From contig JARUPZ010000007.1 of the NCBI GenBank assembly GCA_031213475.1, positions 7,311,586 to 7,375,585 of the forward strand: a DNA stretch of 64,000 bases. The letters run 5' to 3'. The first letter of the stretch is position 1; every line of letters begins with the position of its first letter. The notes under the pieces were generated by a model. That model saw only the letters and a list, made by a program, of their open reading frames with translations. It had not been told where the DNA came from and did not search any database. A program made the position numbers and the translations under genes. The DNA comes from Nereocystis luetkeana (lineage: Eukaryota > Sar > Phaeophyceae > Laminariales > Laminariaceae). Below are positions 37,346 through 60,582 of this stretch, piece after piece.

Positions 37346-37835
37346 TCGGAGTCCTAAAAGCCCAAAGAGGCCTTGATGCGCCCAGAAACACCGGTTTCCT
37401 CCCATCATTGTTCGAGAGAGAGAAGTAGTGTGGTGCAGTATGCAATGTGCGATAGACTGGGGGAGGATTTCTCGTGCGAGCGTCCAATGCTCATAATCGA
37501 GCAGTACACAGGGGGAACAGCAGGGCAACGCATATCGTTGACGCAGCCCTGCAGGTTCTTTTTTTAATTGTTTGAATGGGCCTTGGAGTAGAGGGGAAGG
37601 CTGCGTATTTATATGATACGTGTCAAAAGTAAGTTATCAAAGAGGATCAGATAGAGCACGTTTCTTGCACTCTTTGTTTTTGAGCGAGGTTTCGGTGGAA
37701 TGCAGTTGGCTTTGTACGCAGTAAGTTTACCTCTATTCATAGGGTGGCCTATTTGAACAACATGCTTTTAAGTTTAGGAGATCGCTCGTAAAAACGACCG
37801 TCCAACCTAAAAACATACTGCGTAGGAGAACAGCA

Positions 37836-38332
37836 CAGCAGTTCTCAGTTCGTAAAACTGAGTCTCTATTTTGGAAATTGCAAATCTGTCTGCCCGTCCT
37901 TATTATTTCAAACTTACCTTGTAGTACGTTGCAATGATCGATATTATGGGTATGGTATGGTACGGTGTGGCATGGCGTGCGGTGTGGCATGGTATGTGAT
38001 ATCGTATGTTGGTATGTTAATATGGCACGGTTTGATATATTATATGGAAAAATCACGGTATGTGACATGGTATGTTGGTGGTATGGCATGATGGTACGGT
38101 GTGGTGGGTGTATTTTATGGCTAAATATTGCCTGGTGATATGGTATGTTTCAGTATGTAAGGTTCGTGAGAGTCGACTACGTCGTGTGAACATAATCTGT
38201 ACCGACCTAATATATCGATCATTGAAACGTACTAATGTAAGTTCGAAATTATAAGGGATGCGGACAGACAGGCAGACAGATTTGCAGTTTTCAAAATAGA
38301 GACGCAGTTTTACAAACTGAGAATACCTGTGC
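37836..38332. mobile_element. About 500-bp foldback element around a GGTATGGTATG-rich loop
   Basis: CTCAGTTCGTAAAACTGAG with TCTCTATTTTGGAAATTGCA at the left is inverted at the right (TGCAGTTTTCAAAATAGAGA and GCAGTTTTACAAACTGAG). The arms are about 80 bp. The interior is a degenerate tandem of TATGGTATGGTACGGTGTGG-like units. No protein. Confidence 0.65.
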
Positions 38333-38629
38333 GAACTAATTTTTTTATCCTGAGGTCATATACACCCCGTAGTACGCGCGATCGAAGTATCACACACAGC
38401 TTGCAAAGGTGAGTTACGACGAAATCCTCGATTTCACAGCCCTGATGCTTCATACCAGGGATTTATAATTGGTATTCTTTGTTTTAGCCTGCGGCGGACG
38501 GGCCGCAAAAAACACTGAATCCCTCGATAACTGGGTCCACGTTTTTGAGGGGGGGAAAACACTTGGGGCAGCAGGAAACTGGAACGTTGTTTTGCAGTAT
38601 AATACGTAGGGAAAGGGTTTCACAACAAC

Positions 38630-38865
38630 CCTCCTGGGACTTTAGGGGGGGGGGGAACGACCAGAAGTGACGATTACAGTCCACGGCCACTGCATAATTG
38701 TTAGGGGATGATACCAATTAGAATCCGAAATTACAAAGGCAACGAATCATGGGGCGGCACGGGCGCGCAACATGATCCTGCCCGCACAGCTGGGTCGCCC
38801 ACGCCGCTCGTGTATAGACGATTGATAACGCCAAACCAGTCGTTGTTTTGGTCGGTATCTCCGGG
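38630..38865. repeat. Dispersed repeat family R4, copy 4
   Basis: Blocks GTGACGATTACAGTCCACGG, CCACTGCATAATTG, GCGCAACATGATCC, GCTCGTGTATAGACGATTG. Confidence 0.65.
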
Positions 38866-39524
38866 TCCCAGCGGGGTTAAGCTCACCACACGTCCGCATC
38901 ATCTGTGTCGCGTTGTCATATTCAACTCGGCTGCGAAATAAAAGAGAACGCAAACGGCGGTGGCAGCGGCAGCACGGGCTGCCCGCGGCATACGGCTGGT
39001 TCTCCGTGAGTATGCCGACCCGCCCTGGTCATCCCTCCCACTGGGAGGGGTGTTCAAAGTTGCGGTGAAGAAAGCCACCAGGGGAGAGGGCTCTGGTTGG
39101 CGCGAAAAGCGTGGAAGTGGTGCGTGCGTGTGCAGCAGCGAGTGCAAAACCTATTGTTTTTACTTTTTCAAAGAAAAAGGGCGCCTGCTCTTGCCATTTT
39201 GTTTTCAATACATGACGTTAGAAACGCGTACCCCGCCCGGCATGTGCCGACCAGACCAAAAAAAGACTCCCTCCGCGTACGTACATACAGTAGTACAATT
39301 CAAATCGGCGGTCGGTAAGCTGCGGTGACTAAAAATATCGTACGAAGTACCGCGCGTAGGACGCAACCAAAGCAGCGAAAAAACAGCAGGGGTTTCGATA
39401 AGATAAACCGGCGGGCAGCGAGCGGGGGTGGTCGGTGCGTTATTATGGCCGACCATGTGAGAAGAAGCGACGCAAAATAACGTGAGACGAGCGAACGTGT
39501 CGCACATATCGTTGTTTCCCCCAT

Positions 39525-53044
<13,520 letters not shown>

Positions 53045-53802
53045 CTTGCACTGCTAGTTGTAGGTGTTGTCTGCTACAATGTAGGGGTTGCACAGCGGGG
53101 CCCTGTAAACAGCAACCCCGCATGTTGCGGGTTTTATATAGAGGTAAAATTGATGGATGTGTTGGGAAATGAAACGGCAAAACGGCCAAACACGACAAGA
53201 CGAAACGAAAACAAACGGTTCTTCGCCGTTCTTTCTACTCGTAGACATCCAGCACACCCAGTGTCCTGGTGTCCGTGCCAAATCTTCAGAGATACAAGCC
53301 CTCTGTGGCCAAAAAACCACGACACGGGTATATATGTATGTACCCTACGAGATACCAGTACGAGATACCTGGTGTGAGTTACGAGTGCCAACGACAAGTA
53401 TCCTCATCATCTATCTGCTACCCGCGACTCGACAGAAGACGTGTGCGTGCGTCATAAGAAATTGGAAACAACAAAAAACCGACCGGATCTATCATGTGCG
53501 TACTGCACTGTAGCTACGTATCTGCGGGTTACCAGGTTGGTGTACGTACTGCTATAAATTTGTAGTAACGGAAACGAATGCTGTCAAACGGCTGAAAAAC
53601 AGAAAAACTATTAGTGAGTGGGTCAGTCGATCATGACGTCGACTCCCGATCCGATGTTTTATTGGGGAGAGGTTACTTATTATCTACTACTGCTGCTGTA
53701 CAGAGCATACGTACAAGTACAACAGCATAGTAGATGCCTTCTTAGCGATCAGGCCAGGCCTCTCGCGTAATAGTAGGACCTGCCGATTTTAGATCTCCGG
53801 TC

Positions 53803-54001
53803 GAATGGGGCCACACCGAAACGCGACGTACAATCTTGAGACACCGCTGATTGCTATATTATTACGGGGGGCCATAGTTAATAGGACCAAATATTTTTCT
53901 TAAAAATGGTTAAATACTCAGGTTTTCTTGTGTACCATAGGTCCTATTACCTAAGGCCCGAATGGGGCCACACCAGAACGTTGCGTACAATCTTCAGACA
54001 T
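53803..54001 (+). repeat. 40-bp direct repeats flanking a MITE
   Basis: GAATGGGGCCACACC and CGTACAATCTTGAGACA (53803-53843) recur with few changes at 53959-54001, just after the MITE right end. Confidence 0.7.
53861..53960. mobile_element. MITE with CTATTACG-type ends, copy 2
   Basis: ATTACGGGGGGCCATAGTTA with ATAGGACCAAATA at the left; CCATAGGTCCTATTACC at the right in inverse orientation. Same family as 22282-22396. Confidence 0.7.
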
Positions 54002-54633
54002 AGTCGGTCGCGTATAGTTGTATCCCCCTTGGGTGCACCCGTTTACCTGGTATTACTATCATCGTGGCGGAATCTTCCGGCGCGTGGAACGGTTCTCGCC
54101 CGTACTATACTCAGATACTCAGCGATCATGATGATCCCGGTAGTACAAGCCCCACGTGGATACTCGTACGTCACCTGGCTTGTTACTTGCATTTGCCACC
54201 TCCACGTAAGGGAACGGCCGTCGGCAACGTCCATCGCAACGGCGCTGTATCATAAATCAACATAATGGGGACCCTTCACGACGATCTCGCCGACGACGAG
54301 CAATAGGTCTTCCCACATACCTGGTAGTAGATGTCCCATATACTGCTCTATAATTATTTTGGCGATCGAACCATCATCATTGATTGAACCCCGTTGTAAA
54401 TGATGTGGTTCTTCTTCAGAACCTAATATCGTGATTTTTAAATCGAAATCATTTCTCAAACAAACTATGGCGCGCTAGGAAGGAGAAGAGAAGGCCACGT
54501 TGTTGGTAAGGCAGCCGCGGCACCGGGTAGGCTCCTGGGTGGTGTGCTGATGCTGGGAGTTGGAGGCGTGCGTGCGTGGGGCCCTCCTAGCAGTGCGCAG
54601 TGGCAAGGCTGGACAGATGGAGCGGAGTGTTGT

Positions 54634-54860
54634 GGTACTGCTTTGAATGAGGCTGAAAGCATTTGCAGTACTTGAGAGGCGTATCTGAGATGGAAAAGCA
54701 GGGGTTTTCACTGCGAGGCACAACCTTGGTTCTCAGTCTCCGCGCACGAAAGGAATAAAACTGCTCTTCTTCTATCTCTGAGCAAACAACACTCGTGAGT
54801 ACCAACGAGTACCGACTTACAAGGCAAACCTGTCCAGGAATACAAAGTGTTCCGAGACCT
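54634..54860 (+). repeat. Dispersed repeat family R3, copy 1
   Basis: Shares GCACGAAAGGAATA, CTGCTCTTCTTCTATCTCTG, GAGTACCAACGAGTACCGAC and CAGGAATACAAAGTG with 58695-59012 and 59312-59590. All three lie in the same direction. Confidence 0.7.
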
Positions 54861-55389
54861 TGATCTTAACAGGATGCAGCATATTTTGCAGAAAGCACTC
54901 ATGATTGTTTTATCCGTGATTATAGTTCTTCGCTTCTCTACTAACGGGCATATTTGTTTGCGCCATTCACGCGTAAATGGCTTAATCTCCAGGTTGCGCT
55001 CACAACAAACAACTTTGTGTCACGTGAAACGGTAACACTGAGGCTAACCTATCCCCCCGAACGCCGGCACAAAATCCCTTGGCATTTATAAGAACATAAT
55101 ATTATTGAGGGGGTCCAATGAGGGGCGCGCGTTGAAGGACACGTCCCGCCTCACGCCTGCCAAAGTGACTAATCGATCCAGTAAATCACTTAATTTGTCT
55201 GCGCGAAAGATGCTTTTGAACGGCGTCGCAGGTCATCGGCCTAAATGATATCACTTGTCGACTAGGGGTGTTCCACCAATAAAAAAATATCTTTGATTTT
55301 TTGTATTACTGAGAGAACTGTCGGCACCGAATACCTCTCCCAACAGGACTTGCCATGCGCAGGATACACAATACACCGGACGAGATAGA

Positions 55390-58300
55390 TCAAACGCTGT
55401 CCTTCGGCACTGGTGTCGGTAGTTTTAACGCAGACGTGACGAGCTCCTCGACTTCGATCAGGCAGCCCGTGCAATCTCTAAGCCGTTGCTGCCCTCCAGG
55501 AACTTCCCGATACAGCGAGGAAGAGATGCCGAGGGCGTCCTTCACCCTCCTGCTTGATAGGCCGCGGTGACAGTCGAGTCCACGCGTCGGATGGCGAGGT
55601 GGGAAAAAGGAGCCGCAAACAAGCGAGGTGGTAACAAGATCGAGATGCGAGTTGACGTGCGAAAGATAGAAACATGTCGTAACACATGGAATAAAATATC
55701 ACAAACGAAATTGACGTGGAACACCTTTGCACCTCAGGCTATGTTTTGGTCGATTTCTTCTTTCCTTTCGGTACGAAACAAACCGACCACACAGTACAAC
55801 CGCTTTTCTTCTGTACGGCGCAGGTAGTCCGTATACTAGCTCTGCGCACAAGCTGCACGTGATAACCACTGCGACCCTTCACCTCGTGTATAGTGCACGC
55901 AGAAACCCCTGCGACCCTTCACTTTGCAAGCCACATCATGCAAAACACCTTGCCTCCAGCACCCGACGCTTACCGGGCCTCAGCTTCTCCCACCACGGGA
56001 TCCCCAAGGCCGTGGACCATCGCCATCCACTGGCAGCCCCTCCTCACTCGCGGCCAAACGTACGCCCTTCCGTGCCTTTCTCCAGCGTGATACATTTCAC
56101 CTCCGGGACACACGAGAACTGCCCCCCAAACCTGGAGGACAGCAAAGCGGCGTTGTTGCGCAATTGTAACGTATGGAACGAAGAACACAGCGCCGGCGGG
56201 AAACGCTGTGTTATTTCCGCGTGGACTGCGCTTCAGTCGCCGACACCGTACGCGCTCCTCGCTTCGTTCAACAAGGGCAGTGGTGGAGCTTCCCCCCCGA
56301 AATACACAATCAAAGCTGGTCGTCAGGGCGGGTGCGCGCACGTATTATTCATTGACTACGTGCTGTGCGTTGCGCTCAAGTAAAGCTGAGGATGACGAGC
56401 CCAACAAAGTGAAGGCGGTGCTGTTTTTTTTGGGGCTGCGCTAACGGCTGGAGGGACTACTTTAGTATTTTGTCGGAAGGCAAGGAGAGAGTGCCCTCAT
56501 GCGTAGAGTATGGTGACCCAGAGAATAACACTCTCAATAACACCCGTATGCCGATGCTCCCACCGTCAGTTTTTTCGTGTTTTTGGGTACACAACTACCA
56601 ATACGCAGCATGGTGTTCGAAAGACAGGTCTCGCCCTGGGACTCATGATCTAGTGTGTCCGTGCCCCTCGGGCGAGATTGGTTTCAAGTCGTAGTACTAG
56701 TCATCCCAACAGGGTAGGGGCAGAGTGCTCTCACAGGGATGTCACAGGCCATGACCAAAAGGCACGAAAGCAAATGGCAAGACCCAAATATCCCATGATA
56801 TGCCGCACCCCATATTATGCCGATAGCCTGAAACGGGCATTGCAGCTGTCACAATGTAGAAGAGTCCAAACCAACATACTGCGGGGGCCACCGTTTGAGA
56901 AGGGCGATGGAAACGCTCACCAAGCTAGTCACGCTTACTTAACCCCTATAGGACTGCACCCACGTTTTTGGGGCCCAACTATTTGGAATTAGTGTTAGAT
57001 ATAATTTCAAGTAGGAACAGAGTTAGTCTCTCTCGCCGATAAGAAAATGCGGTCTCGATAATCGAAAGCGGCGTAAGTGTGGCGCGCATGCTCTGCCCTC
57101 GGGGTGCAAACTGCGCCTGGCTGGCCAGTAGTAAGGCCGACCGGCAAAACGTACGCGGTGCTATTTAGAGATCAGTGGAAAAACCTTGCCTCGTGCTTCT
57201 CGGCGAAACGGAGGACGGCATCCGCTGCCGTACCATGGGCCACCACAAGCGTCCCCGGGCAAATGACAAGCTCGTCCACCATAGCGTTCAGCCAAAACGT
57301 TTCATACCTGTGGCGGCAAACGCCAACGGGAACATGCAACAATTATGCTAAGTATTCGACGGTTGAGCTTATGGTTTTGAAACCATGAAGGGATGAACGG
57401 AGACTCCTACGCGTATGATACGACGGTTTCACACCTCGGGCAGGTCATCTGCAGGTCATTCCCACTTGATGATCTAGATCCCTCAAGACAGACCTATTCC
57501 CGGTCGTGTATGATCTACTGTAGCTCGTGTTGCCAGTTAGGACCCGTTCAATCTGCATGATCTAGCACATGTTTCCTGGTTTGGATCTGTCCAACGCAGA
57601 TCCTGCAAAACATCTCGCTAAGGCTGGTTAGGAACAAGATGATCTACTGTAGATGGATAGATAGGTAGATAGATAGATACTTATATATATATATATATAT
57701 ATATATCATGATCTATCTGATCTGTCCGAGGTGTGGAAGGTTCGTTGTCGGTGTCTCAAGTACAAACAGCGAAGGATCGCCGGCAAACACTGGTAATATG
57801 ATACCAGGTAGCCAATCTCTACCAGCAGCTATCATTGATACTTCGTACAAATATCAACACTTTACTTTCGGTGGAGGTGCTTGTTTGACTATTAATCATC
57901 GCGGCTGTAGACGCGTCCGCTAGTTGCACGCGTGTCTTATCACCATGATCGAGGAAGAGAGCATGCTGGTACAAACGATTCACACCACCACCAACACACA
58001 CATGGGTCGTGCCTTAAATATCACAGACCCCACGCATACTTGAATTGTATCCTTGTATTATTACAGCAGACCCTTGCCATGTACCAACATGCCACGTACC
58101 CGGGTCGCACCATTCCATGTATGTATCCGACTGCCTCGAGGGGCAGGCCCACCAAGCCAAGGACTCATCTGGAAACAAGTAACTCAGAACAATAATACAG
58201 CATTATTAGTGCCCATAAGCAGATCCCAGCGCAAGGAGGAGGGTTATGCCGCTCAATGGAATCAGGTAAAAAAATGCCTCACCTCTTGGTATTGAAAGAA

Positions 58301-60257
58301 TACGGGTCTGGCATGCCTTCGATTGATACATCCATGCTCTTTTCCGCCAGCAGCGTCGCCTACACGGACGGGTGCGCCGAATCGTAATGTATGGATGTCG
58401 GATATTTGGCTCGAGACAGACAGATGGATCAGTTCAACATTCCAATCCTCTAAAATCTAAAATAGAACCCCGTGGGCATCACCCCCTCCCCCGTAATTTT
58501 GTGCCCAACACTGAAAGACTGTGGTGTACTATTAATACGAGTATAGGATACAAGAGTACGGGTCCGCCAACAAGAACACCTGACCTGAGCTAGCCTCAGA
58601 CAGCATCCTTGTTTGACCTTGCGTATTTACTATTATATATGATTTAGCGTAGAGCTCGCCGCTGAGGGCATTTTATTTCTCCAACTTTCTTAGCGTCCGT
58701 GCTATGATACGGCCTTGAATGAGGTTGAAAGCCCGGTAATCACCTGGGTTCAGGCACTGGGATCGTATTTGTAGCACTTGGAAGGCGTATTTTAGGTGGA
58801 AAACCAGGGGTTTTCCAGGAAACCAGGGGTTTTCCAGGAAACCAGGGTTTTTCCAGAGACGCATGCATGAGCTTGGTCTCAGTTTCCCCGTGCACGAAAG
58901 GAATACAGCTGCTCTTCTTCTATCTCTAAGCAAACAACACACGTCGGTACCAACGAGTACCGACTTGATATGCAAACCTCTCCAGGGATACAAAGTGTCC
59001 CGCCTGCTGGTGGCGTCGACGGCAGGACAAAATCGTTCACGCTTTTCCTTCGACGGCAGGACAAAATCGTTCACGCTTTTTCCTTCGACGGCAGGACAAA
59101 ATCGTTGACGATGTTTCCTGCCTCTGAAGGCTAGGTCTTCCTTTCGTTTTTCTCTACGTACTTTGTCGGCTTCGTTGCCTTGCCGTTCAGAGGTGTGGGA
59201 GTGGGTTTTGAGGAGCCACATCTTCGACTCATGCTCTAGTCTAGTCCGTGGAATCGGGGTTTCCATGATTTTCCCATAACGCTGCATGCACGGCTAATCA
59301 GAGTGGGCTAGTGTAATGATGCTGCCTTAAATGAGGTTGAAAGCCCGGTAGTTACCTGGGTTCAGGCACTGGGATCGTATTTGTAGTACTTGAAAGGCGT
59401 AGTTTAGGTGGAAAACCATTTAGGTGGAAAACCAGGGCTTTTCCAGAGACGCACGAGGTTGGTCTCAGTCTCTCCGTGCACGAAAGGAATACAGCTGCTC
59501 TTCTTCTATCTCTAAGCAAACAACACGCGTGAGTACCAACGACTACCGACTTGATAGGCAAACCTGTTCAGGGATACAAAGTGTCCCGCCTGCTGATCTT
59601 GACATCCGCCCAAAAGTGAGCCTTTTGTTCTTATTCAGGTAGGCTCTTTCTTATTCGTGGGTCTATACTATAGTATACTTCAGACTTCGGAGTATAGTGG
59701 TATCATAGCTGTCGAGTTTCAAACTGACCAGTCGCCTTTGGTACAAAGTTTTGCTTGTTGTTAAATCTTCTAATCGAGTCGTAGTGCGGCGGTACAACAG
59801 TAAGTCCTGATGGGTGTCCAACACGACACATGGCAACTTGAACATGTCGTCCACATCACCGCACTTGTTCACAGTTTGGTAGAACGACGATATACCATAC
59901 CTGGTTATTTCAAACCGAGTTCATCCTTTGCCCTTCTAAATGCGAACACCCTCATGTCCCATATATAACTGCTGCTGTGGAGAAAGCCTGGCCGAGGTGA
60001 TCACCTTCAATTTGTTCGCACCTACGCACGCTTCGTGACTCGGGAGTGCTTGCCTTCAGATGGTGATGCCACAGATCCCTGTCGAGCACCTCGGCTCTGC
60101 TGTCCGGCAATATCAACACTCGCCTAGGGAAGCTTGGGCGATCGTGCGATTGCGGTTTGGCTGCACCGCCGCCCCGAGGGGAAGCGGCCACACCGAACGC
60201 ATCGACCCCTTCGCTTGAGATCAGCAACGTTGCTACTGCTGTTATCGCGGCGTACAT
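55390..60257 (-). CDS. Plastid-addressed RBBP9-family alpha/beta hydrolase-like protein, catalytic residues apparently lost
   Basis: Exons (minus): 60257-60030, 58359-58283, 57307-57190, 56131-55974, 55549-55390 (TGA); 246 aa, phases match. MYAAITAVATLLISSEGVDA/FGVAASPRGG is a signal peptide plus complex-plastid cleavage site. The mature part follows RBBP9: RRVLILP and LWHHHL; GMPDPYSFNTKRYETFWLNA (human NMPDP...IWLPFM); TLVVAHGTAADAVLRFAEKH (human IIIGHSSGAIAAMRYAETH); VHGLGDPVV (human FGSTDDPFLP); LYREVPGG and EVEELVTSAL at the C-terminus. The nucleophile box GHSSG reads AHGTA, so Gly replaces Ser. The Asp is kept. The position of the His reads PGGQQ. A non-catalytic role is likely. The intron after 57190 needs a GC donor (GAG/GCAAGG); the nearby GT would break the frame. 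The exon-5 acceptor is NAGNAG (55549 or 55546). The start at 60257 is preferred over the ATG at 60338 because the signal peptide begins there. Confidence 0.77.
57427..57738. mobile_element. About 310-bp MITE rich in GATCT motifs, copy 2
   Basis: Ends TTTCACACCTCGGGCAGGTC and GATCTGTCCGAGGTGTGGAA in inverse orientation. The interior has a GATA/TA microsatellite (about 57655-57707). In an intron of the RBBP9-like gene. Confidence 0.75.
58695..59012 (+). repeat. Dispersed repeat family R3, copy 2
   Basis: Begins CCTTGAATGAGGTTGAAAGC, includes GGTTCAGGCACTGGGATCG and three short GGTTTTCCAGG units, and ends AGGGATACAAAGTGTCCCGC. It spans much of a 204-codon minus-strand ORF, which I therefore discount. 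Confidence 0.75.
59018..59112 (+). repeat. 34-bp tandem repeat, three units
   Basis: Units of CGACGGCAGGACAAAATCGT followed by TCACGCTTTTCCTT, directly behind R3 copy 2. Confidence 0.9.
59312..59590 (+). repeat. Dispersed repeat family R3, copy 3
   Basis: Same block order as copy 2, starting GCCTTAAATGAGGTTGAAAG and ending ATACAAAGTGTCCCGCCTGC. It lies with copy 2 in intron 1 of the RBBP9-like gene. Confidence 0.75.
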
Positions 60258-60582
60258 TTGCTTCGTACGACGTGGTACAGTACTGCAAATGTGGAGATCG
60301 AGACATGTCTCATGAACAAGCGGGACTGTCAGCTCCAAAACAACATAAGGTACATTTTGTCTTTTGTGACTATATGAGCATCCCTTATATATACGATCAT
60401 TACGAGTTCTTTACTGGTACGTATCTAAAGCATAAGTAAAGAAGGGTTTCCAATGTAAGAAAACAACGCCGCCTGCGGGGTCTGCCCCAGATATAGACTG
60501 CTGACTCGGCAGCTTTGTGCGCAGTGTGTGCCGCCCCGATTCGAAGAGCAGGAGAGGACGTCACCATCCCTGCGTGACGACC
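60258..60582. promoter_or_regulatory. Shared promoter region of two divergent plastid-protein genes
   Basis: The RBBP9-like start (60257, minus) and the lumen-protein start (60583, plus) are 325 bp apart and point outward. Near the plus start, GGACGTCACC and GCGTGACGAC carry two TGACG-type (bZIP/CRE-like) cores. Co-regulation is inferred from the layout. Confidence 0.5.

Larger units (their letters stand above)
33835..39524. other. 5.7-kb intergenic region between convergent genes
   Basis: Lies between the stop of the GRAM-VASt gene and the stop of the DHAR gene. It contains a GGGTCGAGTC minisatellite, three copies of R4 and one foldback element. The longest ORFs are low complexity or overlap repeats, and no gene is supported here. 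Confidence 0.6.
53045..55389. other. 2.3-kb region between the DHAR start and the RBBP9-like gene end
   Basis: Should hold the DHAR promoter next to 53045. Contains a MITE (53861-53960) between 40-bp direct repeats and R3 copy 1 (54634-54860). No supported gene; open frames on both strands are short. Confidence 0.55.

Noticed and set aside
55727-56383. 218-codon plus-strand ORF
   Set aside because: It lies antisense to exon 4 of the RBBP9-like gene, whose frame matches a known family; the ORF itself shows no family.
58673-59287. 204-codon minus-strand ORF
   Set aside because: It is built from repeat family R3 plus a 34-bp triplicate, and related frames occur in the other R3 copies.
59663-59872. 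Fragment of a retroelement polymerase (VDDMFK)
   Set aside because: Only a three-residue likeness; surrounding residues and neighbours do not follow any polymerase family. No LTR or virus-derived element is supported anywhere in the window.
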